Source: a virus
Direction: 5' to 3' (one strand)
IMG/VR virus record: IMGVR_UViG_3300030090_003400
Coordinates: 1-20,858 of that record
Length of the DNA: 20,858 nucleotides
The notes below the pieces were generated by a model. That model was not told the DNA's origin and made no database searches. It saw only the letters and a list, made by a program, of their open reading frames with translations. A program made the position numbers and the translations under genes. This document shows positions 1 through 6,086 of the stretch, in pieces (position 1 is the first letter of the stretch; each line of letters opens with the position of its first letter).

Positions 1-546
1 CAGATTGACTGGACGCAGGTAGCACTCGACTTTGCGCAGTCTGTCTGCACAGGTAGTGACTACTGCACTTGGGCCAAACCCAATCGTCGCTACATCGGTT
101 CGGACATCTACATGCCCAGTGCGCTCAGTGACAAGATCACCGAGATCGTGCTTGCGTGTGACACGTCAGGGTCATGCTTGTATGACGCACCTGCATTCCT
201 AGCCGAGATGCAGTCTATCTGTTCCACACTCAATATTAGTGGGGTCAGGATTCTGTACTGGGGCAGTTCGGTTGTCGGTGACGAGTTCTACGACGAAGAT
301 ACGATGGACAACTTTACTGAGCTTACCAAACCCGTAGGCGGCGGTGGCACTAAAGCACGGTGTGTAACTGATTACATGCAGGAACACCAGATCAACCCCG
401 AAGGCGTGATCGTCTTTACGGACGGTGACGTATGGGCTAACGAATGGGGTACTTGGAACGTGCCAGTTCTATGGTGTATCAAGGACAACCCCAAAGCCAA
501 GCCTCCGGTGGGTAAGACAGTACATCTAACAGCAGACCAACTTTAG
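1..546 (+). CDS. vWA-like (DUF2201-type) protein, 5' end missing
   Basis: The frame is open from the first base, so the start lies outside the window; 181 C-terminal residues are visible. I see a von Willebrand A-type fold with MIDAS metal-site residues: DTSGS at visible residues 54-58, a GGGGT threonine at 117, and a FTDGD strand end at about 139-143. Before the vWA part, a WAKPNRR stretch (visible residues 24-30) resembles the junction found in DUF2201 putative metallopeptidase-like proteins. In phages and bacteria this family usually pairs with a MoxR-type AAA ATPase, as in CobS/CobT-like metal-insertion or protein-remodelling pairs. That partner is not in the window and would be expected to the left. 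The exact role in phages is unknown. The vWA assignment is firm; the DUF2201 label is likely; any chelatase-like activity is inference. Confidence 0.8.
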   Translation, partial: QIDWTQVALDFAQSVCTGSDYCTWAKPNRRYIGSDIYMPSALSDKITEIVLACDTSGSCLYDAPAFLAEMQSICSTLNISGVRILYWGSSVVGDEFYDEDTMDNFTELTKPVGGGGTKARCVTDYMQEHQINPEGVIVFTDGDVWANEWGTWNVPVLWCIKDNPKAKPPVGKTVHLTADQL

Positions 547-556
547 GAGCAAGCTA

Positions 557-859
557 GTGGGACTTATAACAGGAAAGAGAAAGATACGACTATCGCGCAA
601 GATATGGCAGACGGTGGAGATCGAAGTGGATCTAGAACATATCCACATTGATGCCGAGCCTGAAACCGTAAGCGATGTAAAGGACTGGGTTCTGGGTGCG
701 GGGGATAGATACGTTGCCTATACCACAGTCAAACATCTCGTCGATGAGCAGATAGACCGAAACGCTGACTGGGTTGACGAAGAGCGCGAAGAGCACCACT
801 TGAGCGATTGGAAATGGGAAGAAGCTAAAGAGAATTTCAGGCACGACAGAAAAAGCTGA
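557..859 (+). CDS. hypothetical acidic protein following the vWA gene
   Basis: A 100-aa protein starting at GTG, with an AGGAG-type ribosome site (545-549) that overlaps the vWA stop codon, so the two genes are probably co-translated. After a short basic start (GKRKIRLSRK) the protein is rich in Asp, Glu and Trp. A central strand-rich part (about residues 17-55) is followed by a charged helical C-terminus. There is no signal peptide, membrane segment or recognisable catalytic motif. I do not recognise the family. The tight spacing suggests a role linked to the vWA protein, but that is only context. The gene ends in front of an AT-rich intergenic gap, so it may be last in its transcript. Confidence 0.65.
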   Translation: MGLITGKRKIRLSRKIWQTVEIEVDLEHIHIDAEPETVSDVKDWVLGAGDRYVAYTTVKHLVDEQIDRNADWVDEEREEHHLSDWKWEEAKENFRHDRKS

Positions 860-898
860 AGAAGCAGAAGAGGATAATCTGTCTGATTTAAATATTTA

Positions 899-916
899 GT
901 TATAAGTACTTATAAC
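899..916. promoter_or_regulatory. 18-bp perfect palindrome, candidate operator
   Basis: GTTATAAGTACTTATAAC is a perfect inverted repeat with no spacer, in the AT-rich gap before the 316-aa gene. It lies about 11 bases upstream of a candidate -35 element. A symmetric site of this kind suits a dimeric repressor or activator. As RNA it has no loop, so a protein-binding DNA site is likelier than a terminator. No cognate regulator is identifiable; the small HTH protein at 9258 is one candidate in the window. Confidence 0.5.
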
Positions 917-926
917 AAAGTATCTA

Positions 927-955
927 GGGACAGGATTTATCCACAACCATAAAAT
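927..955 (+). promoter_or_regulatory. candidate sigma70-type promoter
   Basis: GGGACA (927-932, four of six matches to TTGACA) is separated by 17 bases from TAAAAT (950-955, one mismatch to TATAAT). A transcript would start near 962, just before the ribosome site AAGGGA at 965-970 of the 316-aa gene. It sits in the only long gap in the left part of the window, where a new transcript would be expected. The -35 match is weak, so confidence is limited. Confidence 0.4.
937..945 (+). other. consensus DnaA-box sequence
   Basis: TTATCCACA matches the strict E. coli-type DnaA box at all nine positions. It lies between the candidate -35 and -10 elements, next to the 18-bp palindrome and in AT-rich DNA. 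A single box does not make an origin. It could be a host DnaA-responsive promoter element, part of a phage origin, or chance. Confidence 0.35.
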
Positions 956-976
956 AGTTTATGTAAGGGAAACAAA

Positions 977-1927
977 ATGACATATGTAAGTTCAACATAT
1001 AAGCACTGGGTAGAAGATCTACAAGAGGTAGATCTAGATAAAGTGTATGAAGCAAGCTACGAAACATACAGTGTTTTTGACAGGAACTACCTCGACTATG
1101 CTAGAGAAGTGCGAGACAAGTTACGTGGCCGATTACGTACACGCGATATACGGTTTGCTACGTACAAACCGCTCAACGACGATCATCCTAATTACTGGAT
1201 CTACGAGCAGGGTGATCTAATGCCGATGGGATACATCAGCACCGCTAACAAAACCGTCAATCGGGGGTACGTTGATGAAAAGACGTATCAGGTGTTCCGT
1301 GTCAGATCACCGCACGTCAATAACCAAAAGTACCACAACGAAGTTGTTCATAGTAAGTCACGGGCTACAGCAGTTAAGAAGGCATTAGGTGTTCTACACA
1401 ACCGCACGTTGGGTGAGATAGCAGAAATGCACACATACGGCTTCAAGGAAGCAATTAGCACCAAAAAGAACGCGCTAGACAAGGATCTAGAGGGGCTAAT
1501 AAAAAGTGTGTGCAGAGTCAGTGATTCTAAATACTTTTTACAATCTAATGCGTTCACTGCGATGACTAACCCCGCAGTGTTCGAGGTGTTGAGTAAGAAC
1601 GTGCCAGATGTTGCGAGTACGATTACGCAGATACATGACGCGCAGGACACCATAAAAGGCTTCAAAGATACCCATGACTCTAGCAGAGTGGTGTTTGTCC
1701 ATTGCAAAGAGAACGATGCCACTGTAATTTGGTCTAACAACTTTTCGGACTACGATCACACGGACGCAGCACTTGTGAGGCATTTTCGTGTCGGCGAGTT
1801 TCCTGAGTTGGAGCAGCGCATAAACTCGTTGTCTATTATGGACTCCAACGATGCGGTGCTAGACGTGGGTATGAAAGTACGAGATAACTTGTACTTTGTA
1901 GTCATCTCTCAAGTCCCGTCGTTGTAA
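977..1927 (+). CDS. hypothetical protein, 316 aa
   Basis: Starts at ATG with ribosome site AAGGGA six bases upstream, behind the candidate promoter and palindrome. The protein is soluble, with no signal peptide or membrane helix. The N-terminal 60 residues are helical and charged. Residues about 65-125 look strand-rich (NYWIYEQGDLMPMGYIS, then a YQVFRVRSPH segment). A basic helical stretch follows (about 125-165), and the C-terminal third is mixed alpha/beta. I see no nuclease, ATPase or protease motif. In phages, proteins of this general shape often accompany vWA/MoxR genes, but I cannot name a family. It is the first gene after a probable promoter, so early expression is likely. The function is unknown. 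Confidence 0.75.
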   Translation: MTYVSSTYKHWVEDLQEVDLDKVYEASYETYSVFDRNYLDYAREVRDKLRGRLRTRDIRFATYKPLNDDHPNYWIYEQGDLMPMGYISTANKTVNRGYVDEKTYQVFRVRSPHVNNQKYHNEVVHSKSRATAVKKALGVLHNRTLGEIAEMHTYGFKEAISTKKNALDKDLEGLIKSVCRVSDSKYFLQSNAFTAMTNPAVFEVLSKNVPDVASTITQIHDAQDTIKGFKDTHDSSRVVFVHCKENDATVIWSNNFSDYDHTDAALVRHFRVGEFPELEQRINSLSIMDSNDAVLDVGMKVRDNLYFVVISQVPSL

Positions 1928-1943
1928 GGTAGTAATTAATCTT

Positions 1944-2168
1944 ATGTATTACGTAGACTTGTCATACGATACAGATAAGTGTAAGGTCTGGTCGCTTGAT
2001 ACTCTTTCTATTGAAACATCGTATGAAGGTGTCTATGATAGTCCAGAGCATCTACCTGATGAAATTAAAAATCGGGTAGTTGCTCTGTCGATTATGCAGC
2101 CAAATAGTCCTCCAGTGTCGGGCGTAGGAATGCGCTCGGCAGTGGATAAATTTTGGGTCTACATCTGA
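1944..2168 (+). CDS. hypothetical small protein, 74 aa
   Basis: An ATG-started frame 16 bases after the 316-aa gene. The nearest ribosome-site-like sequence is AAGG at about 1926-1930, farther from the start than ideal, so translation may depend on the upstream gene. The protein is neutral to acidic and opens with a strand-like MYYVDLSYD segment. No motif, membrane helix or cysteine pair is visible. I do not recognise it. The next gene follows after about 30 bases on the same strand, which fits one transcript. Confidence 0.5.
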   Translation: MYYVDLSYDTDKCKVWSLDTLSIETSYEGVYDSPEHLPDEIKNRVVALSIMQPNSPPVSGVGMRSAVDKFWVYI

Positions 2169-2199
2169 TAACAGTTCCGTGGGCAAAAGGGAGAGTGTG

Positions 2200-2388
2200 A
2201 TGAGATACCACATCGTGACAAACGAGGTAGTGAGCTATTACACAGAAATAGAAGCTGAAGACGAGGAACAAGCGAGAGAAACAGCTTTGAAAAAAGGTGG
2301 TGTTTGGTTGCGTTTACCGCACTCAATAAGCCATGAGGTTGTAAGCGTGATGGACAAAGACACGCCTCACCAAGGGACAGAGAAGTGA
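2200..2388 (+). CDS. DpnD/PcfM-like small protein (copy 1)
   Basis: I chose the ATG at 2200 (62 aa), not the in-frame GTG at 2179, because AAGGGAG lies seven bases before the ATG. The pattern is an N-terminal beta strand (MRYHIVTNEVV), a strand ending in EIEAED, the signature EEQARE, then a helix and a LRLP turn. This is the layout of DpnD/PcfM-like proteins, small beta-alpha domains from phages and plasmids whose function is not established. The protein resembles the one at 4063-4248 across its core (shared EA..EEQAR and L.LP). Its stop overlaps the GTG of a 46-codon frame. Confidence 0.6.
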   Translation: MRYHIVTNEVVSYYTEIEAEDEEQARETALKKGGVWLRLPHSISHEVVSVMDKDTPHQGTEK

Positions 2389-2525
2389 GAGTTGTCTTGG
2401 AGCTTGAAGAAGAGGATTTCGTGCGGCTAATGGATCTACAACATGAGATCTTGGCAGTTCTGGAGCGTATAGAAAAACTTTTACAGGAGCAAACGAATGG
2501 CAATGACACCAGAAAAAAGAGTTAA
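2385..2525 (+). CDS. 46-aa helical microprotein overlapping its neighbours
   Basis: A short frame starting at GTG in a GTGA overlap with the previous stop and running 29 bases into the VRR-NUC gene in another frame. An AAGGGA ribosome-like site lies about 8 bases upstream. The sequence is strongly amphipathic: a leucine/isoleucine heptad-like run from residue 3 to 35, with acidic positions first and basic residues at the end, as in a short coiled coil. Without this frame there would be a 108-base hole in an otherwise packed gene array. No family is recognised. It may be a real microprotein or only a coupling leader. Confidence 0.45.
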   Translation: MRVVLELEEEDFVRLMDLQHEILAVLERIEKLLQEQTNGNDTRKKS

Positions 2526-2814
2526 AGAAGCGGTCAGAAAACAACTGCGTTCAGTAGGTGCATATCACTTCTTCCCTGCTACTGGTGGATACGGCAAGAG
2601 TGGTGTGCCTGATATTGTCGGGTGTTTTCGCGGTAAGTTTTTTGGTATCGAATGTAAGGCAGGTAACAACAAGCCTACCCCACTACAAGAAAAGAACTTA
2701 CAGGAAATACGTCAAGCGGGTGGGATCGCGTTGATAGTAAACGAGCAAAATGTAGAAAACGTTTTGGATGAGATAGGTGCTGTACCAGCACAACTGGAGA
2801 TGGATTTTAACTAG
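2497..2814 (+). CDS. VRR-NUC domain nuclease
   Basis: A 105-aa stand-alone VRR-NUC protein of the PD-(D/E)XK superfamily, predicted to cut DNA, possibly branched or flap structures. The catalytic core is clear: a basic N-terminal helix (residues 6-18), GVPD with the metal-binding Asp at 39, then E52-C-K54 on the following strand and Gln64 after a loop. The C-terminal GIALIVNEQNV is the closing beta-alpha unit. The length matches single-domain phage members. An AGGAG ribosome site lies about eight bases before the ATG. The gene lies in the replication module, which suits processing of replication or recombination intermediates. The family is firm; the substrate is inference. Confidence 0.92.
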   Translation: MAMTPEKRVKEAVRKQLRSVGAYHFFPATGGYGKSGVPDIVGCFRGKFFGIECKAGNNKPTPLQEKNLQEIRQAGGIALIVNEQNVENVLDEIGAVPAQLEMDFN

Positions 2815-2823
2815 GAGATTGGT

Positions 2824-3558
2824 ATGAAATACGAAAACCTACGTAAGGGCATGGTTTTTGAGTTTGTTGAGAATAGAAGAAACACTGAAAAAGCGTCCAA
2901 TGATCCGACTAAGTTTTGGGAAGTCATTAAACTAACCCAAGAACAAGAACGTGAGTATCTAATTACTCAAATAGTTTTGGGTAGGCTGGCCGATAGAAAG
3001 ACTTTCAACGCTGACGTTGAAGATCTCAATAACCCCCGAAGGTGGATGTACCATGAGGGTGCGGGGGTACAAGAAGTTACTGTTAAACAGTTATCTTTTC
3101 TCGATGGCCGCGACCCAATAATGCTTTCCCAAAACGCAGTCACCGAACCCCCCGCAACAAAAGCAAACGTTGTCAGTATCTCTGATGGGACAGTTCCTGT
3201 TGGCGATGTAGAAAGTGCGTATGCCAAATATGCCAACTGCACAATAGACGATTGGGAACTAATCGCAGATGCCTTCTTTGATACAAAGGGGTTTGATACG
3301 CGAAAAGAAAAACCCAAATCTTATACGCGCTCGTACCAAGTGCATTCTCAAGAGTGGTCAGCGTTTGTAGATCAAAAGACGGTCAGGGAAATAAGAAACC
3401 TTGGGTTGCGCATAACCGATTGGGAGCAAAACACGAGTCCTTGCAGCTACCAAACGGTTATTCGCAGGTTGTTACAAGGGTGCCAGTGGTTTGGGAAACC
3501 GCAGTACAGACAGTTTCTAACTCAAGCGATACAAAAGCGTATTCATAAGAACAGGTAA
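2824..3558 (+). CDS. hypothetical two-part protein, 244 aa
   Basis: An ATG start with an AGGAGA ribosome site that begins inside the stop codon of the nuclease gene, so the two are coupled. The N-terminal part (about residues 1-95) starts with a barrel-like MKYENLRKGMVFEF strand pair and contains charged helices. A low-complexity linker (about 100-125, rich in Pro, Thr, Val, Ser) leads to an acidic-then-basic helical C-terminal part (about 130-244) with several Trp residues and a basic tail (IQKRIHKNR). The basic end suggests nucleic-acid contact. No catalytic motif is visible and I do not recognise a family. Confidence 0.7.
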   Translation: MKYENLRKGMVFEFVENRRNTEKASNDPTKFWEVIKLTQEQEREYLITQIVLGRLADRKTFNADVEDLNNPRRWMYHEGAGVQEVTVKQLSFLDGRDPIMLSQNAVTEPPATKANVVSISDGTVPVGDVESAYAKYANCTIDDWELIADAFFDTKGFDTRKEKPKSYTRSYQVHSQEWSAFVDQKTVREIRNLGLRITDWEQNTSPCSYQTVIRRLLQGCQWFGKPQYRQFLTQAIQKRIHKNR

Positions 3559-3563
3559 TACAC

Positions 3564-3944
3564 ATGACTATTAAAAAGAAACGTGGCCGACCACGGAAGG
3601 ATGTTACTTCTTCTGTGGATATAACCAACAGCAGTGTTTCAAAACCACAGGTACATAAAACACCGCTATTGGTAAAGAAGCTGGCGGACAATGCACAACA
3701 GGAATCAATAATGCAGGGATTGGCAGCGGTTAGTGACGGTAGTACAGCTAGCTATTACGAGTTACCTAAAGGTGCAAAAGAACTTCAGGATCTCATATCA
3801 CATAAGAACATGAACGCCCAGATTGGAGAGATCTTCAGAGCGTGTTATAGGTACGGACAAGCATCTCATAGCGACCAGCTACGCGATGCTAAGAAGATTC
3901 GGTTTTATATCAACGCTGAAATTAAACGATTAGGGGGTAAGTAA
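3564..3944 (+). CDS. DUF3310-like protein with N-terminal AT-hook
   Basis: A 126-aa protein. Residues 4-13 (KKKRGRPRKD) form an AT-hook, a minor-groove DNA-binding motif built around RGRP. After a polar linker (about 14-60) comes a helical domain whose pattern YELP...ACYRYGQ...DAKKIRFYINAEIKRL (about 65-122) matches DUF3310, a small phage domain of unproven function sometimes described as having a nucleotide-kinase motif. The characteristic end of that domain, D.KKA..YL..EI.RL, is well preserved. The gene follows the 244-aa gene by five bases. Tethering to AT-rich phage or host DNA is inferred from the hook. Confidence 0.65.
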   Translation: MTIKKKRGRPRKDVTSSVDITNSSVSKPQVHKTPLLVKKLADNAQQESIMQGLAAVSDGSTASYYELPKGAKELQDLISHKNMNAQIGEIFRACYRYGQASHSDQLRDAKKIRFYINAEIKRLGGK

Positions 3945-3972
3945 CGGCTAGACCGCACCTGTTTTGGGGTAC

Positions 3973-4040
3973 GGCCCATCAGTAATGGTGGGCCTCAACC
4001 GGATGCTCGGAGTAGGCAAACCCTACTGCCCTGCCCCACC
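3973..4040 (+). promoter_or_regulatory. structured leader with two hairpins and an alternative pairing
   Basis: The 118-base gap before the second DpnD/PcfM-like gene is GC-richer than its surroundings. Hairpin 1 pairs 3973-3980 with 3987-3994 (8 bp, one G-U, 6-base loop). Hairpin 2 pairs 4011-4016 with 4022-4027 (6 bp perfect, 5-base loop). The 3' arm of hairpin 1 (GGTGGG, 3987-3992) can instead pair with CCCACC at 4035-4040, so two mutually exclusive folds exist upstream of the ribosome site GGAGA (4051-4055). No U-tract follows, so a plain terminator is unlikely. It matches no riboswitch class I can identify. Confidence 0.45.
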
Positions 4041-4062
4041 CACTTCTAACGGAGACAACGTT

Positions 4063-4248
4063 ATGGATACAAAAAAGAAGTTTAACATCACGCTAGAAGA
4101 GACTGTGCGTAGGCGCATACAAGTCGAAGCAAAGAACGAGGAACAAGCTCGGTTTGCTGTTCAAGACGGTGAGGGCCACTATTTAGAGCTACCTAAGACT
4201 GTAAAGTATGATATTCAACAGGTGTTTGAAGTTGAGGAAGCAAGTTAG
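4063..4248 (+). CDS. DpnD/PcfM-like small protein (copy 2)
   Basis: The start at ATG 4063 (61 aa) is supported by GGAGA seven bases upstream; an earlier in-frame start would translate the hairpin region. The sequence fits DpnD/PcfM well: a strand FNITLEETV, then RRRIQVEAKNEEQARFAV and a closing strand DIQQVFEVEE. It resembles the 62-aa protein at 2200, which suggests duplication. Its final base is shared with the GTG of the DNA polymerase gene, and GAGGAAG inside its last codons is the polymerase ribosome site, so translation of the two is coupled. The molecular function of the family is unknown. Confidence 0.65.
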   Translation: MDTKKKFNITLEETVRRRIQVEAKNEEQARFAVQDGEGHYLELPKTVKYDIQQVFEVEEAS

Positions 4249-6086
4249 TGGATCTAATCACGTTAGATTTTGAAACGTTTTACGATAAGGACTTTTCTCT
4301 ATCTAAGTTAACCACAGAAGAATACATCCGCGATTCTCGTTTTGAGATCGTGGGTGTGGGGGTGAAAGTAAATAATGGTGCTACGGAGTGGGCGAGTGGG
4401 ACTCATCAGGAACTTCAAGAGTACCTTAACGACTTTGACTGGGCTAATAGCATGTTACTCGCCCACAACACTATGTTTGACGGTGCTATATTATCTTGGC
4501 TCTTTGATATTCGTCCTAGGGTTTATTGCGATACTCTTTGTATCGCCCGTGCTTTACATGGGGTGGAAGCTAGTGGAAGTCTCAAAGCGTTAGCTGAACG
4601 CTACGACATTGGAGAAAAGGGTACCGAAGTACTCAAGGCAATCGGTAAACGCAGAGAAGACTTTAGTGATGATGAGTTAGATCTGTACGGTGATTACTGC
4701 ATCAATGACGTAGAGCTTACCTACAAGTTGTTTTCTCTGATGGGCCGCAACTTTCCCAAGAAAGAGCTACAGATAATCGACTGCACGTTACGGATGTATT
4801 TACTTCCGCGATTAGATCTAGATTTGAATTTACTAAGCTCGCATCTTTACACGATTAAAAAGAATAAAGAGAAGTTGTTATGTAAAGCAGGGGTCTCTCG
4901 TAAGGATCTCATGTCAAACAACAAGTTCGCAGAGTTGTTGATTGAGCAGGGTGTAACACCTCCTACCAAAATAAGCACCACGACAGGCAAAGAGACCTTC
5001 GCATTCGCTAAAACCGATGAAGCATTCAAGCGCCTTGAAGAGCATGAAAATGAAAACGTCCAAACGCTGGTTGCTGCACGGCTGGGTAACAAAAGCACTC
5101 TAGAAGAGACGCGCACCCAGAGGTTTATAGATATTAGCAACCGAGGGTTGCTGCCCGTGCCTGTAAGATATTACGCCGCGCACACTGGTAGGTGGGGCGG
5201 GGATGACAAGATAAATTTACAGAATCTTCCTAGCCGTGGGCCAAACGGCAAAATGCTAAAGCGGAGTATCCTTGCGTTAGATGGATACAGGCTAGTTGAC
5301 TGCGACTCTTCACAGATTGAAGCGCGAGTCTTGGCTTGGCTTGCGGGGCAGACAGATCTCGTAGATGCGTTTGCTAACAAAGAAGATGTCTACGTAAAAA
5401 TGGCCGCACGTATCTACAACATACCTATTGACCGACTTGAGCACGTAACCAAAGAGCAGCGGTTTGTTGGTAAGACCACGATTTTAGGTGCGGGTTACGG
5501 TATGGGCGCGGTGAAGTTTCAAGCACAATTAGAATCTCTTGGAACTCAAATCGACCTTGACGAAGCACGGCGTATCATCAATATATACCGTGACGCTAAC
5601 TGGAAAATAAACCACTTGTGGCGTGAAGCTCAAAACATGTTGTCCATGCTGTATGAAAAGCAGTCAATGCGTATCGGCGTCCCCCCTCTTATTAGATCTA
5701 TAGGTAAGAACTCTTCCATATTACTGCCAAGTGGTCTGGAAATGCGGTACGAAGATCTAGATAGAGAACAAGGTGAACGTGGCATAGAGTACAGTTACAA
5801 AACAAGACGAGGCCGAACTCGGATCTACGGTGGGAAAGTTATAGAGAACGTATGTCAGGCAGTCGCTCGGTGCATTATCGGTGAGCAGATGCTACTTATA
5901 CGTAAAAAGTACCCGCCCGTGCTGACCGTGCATGACTCTATCGTAGTCAGTGTTCCCAAAGATGAAGTAGAAGAAGCGCAAAATTACGTAGAGCAGTGTA
6001 TGCGCTACGTGCCAGATTGGGCGGAAGGACTGCCACTTGACTGCGAGAGCGGTGTGGCTATGGCGTATGGAGACTGTGAAGCATGA
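4248..6086 (+). CDS. polA-like: family A DNA polymerase with 3'-5' exonuclease
   Basis: A 612-aa replicative polymerase, about Klenow size, without the 5'-3' exonuclease domain. The N-terminal DnaQ-like proofreading domain shows Exo I (D7, E9 in DFET), Exo II (N74, D78 in HNTMFD) and Exo III (Y150, D154 in YCIND). The polymerase domain has HTGRWGG (312-318) and NLQNLP, motif A D353-SSQIEAR (D353 equals E. coli D705, E358 equals E710), motif B R405-x3-K409-x3-L413-G-x2-Y417, and motif C V-H562-D563-S564. Position 413 corresponds to E. coli Phe762 and is Leu. The usual motif C Glu (E883) is Ser564. The GTG start shares one base with the upstream stop, and the stop overlaps the nuclease ATG. It probably copies the phage genome together with the primase-helicase at 10950. 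Confidence 0.95.
   Translation: MDLITLDFETFYDKDFSLSKLTTEEYIRDSRFEIVGVGVKVNNGATEWASGTHQELQEYLNDFDWANSMLLAHNTMFDGAILSWLFDIRPRVYCDTLCIARALHGVEASGSLKALAERYDIGEKGTEVLKAIGKRREDFSDDELDLYGDYCINDVELTYKLFSLMGRNFPKKELQIIDCTLRMYLLPRLDLDLNLLSSHLYTIKKNKEKLLCKAGVSRKDLMSNNKFAELLIEQGVTPPTKISTTTGKETFAFAKTDEAFKRLEEHENENVQTLVAARLGNKSTLEETRTQRFIDISNRGLLPVPVRYYAAHTGRWGGDDKINLQNLPSRGPNGKMLKRSILALDGYRLVDCDSSQIEARVLAWLAGQTDLVDAFANKEDVYVKMAARIYNIPIDRLEHVTKEQRFVGKTTILGAGYGMGAVKFQAQLESLGTQIDLDEARRIINIYRDANWKINHLWREAQNMLSMLYEKQSMRIGVPPLIRSIGKNSSILLPSGLEMRYEDLDREQGERGIEYSYKTRRGRTRIYGGKVIENVCQAVARCIIGEQMLLIRKKYPPVLTVHDSIVVSVPKDEVEEAQNYVEQCMRYVPDWAEGLPLDCESGVAMAYGDCEA

Noticed and set aside
3990-4030. Resemblance of the GGAGTAGG stretch to a glutamine riboswitch core
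   Set aside because: Only a short match is present; the other conserved core segment I would expect upstream is absent, so I call it only an unclassified structured leader.
3964-4062. Extended N-terminus for the second DpnD/PcfM-like protein
   Set aside because: It would translate the two hairpins into a Pro/Gly-rich sequence unlike the family; ATG 4063 has GGAGA at ideal spacing.
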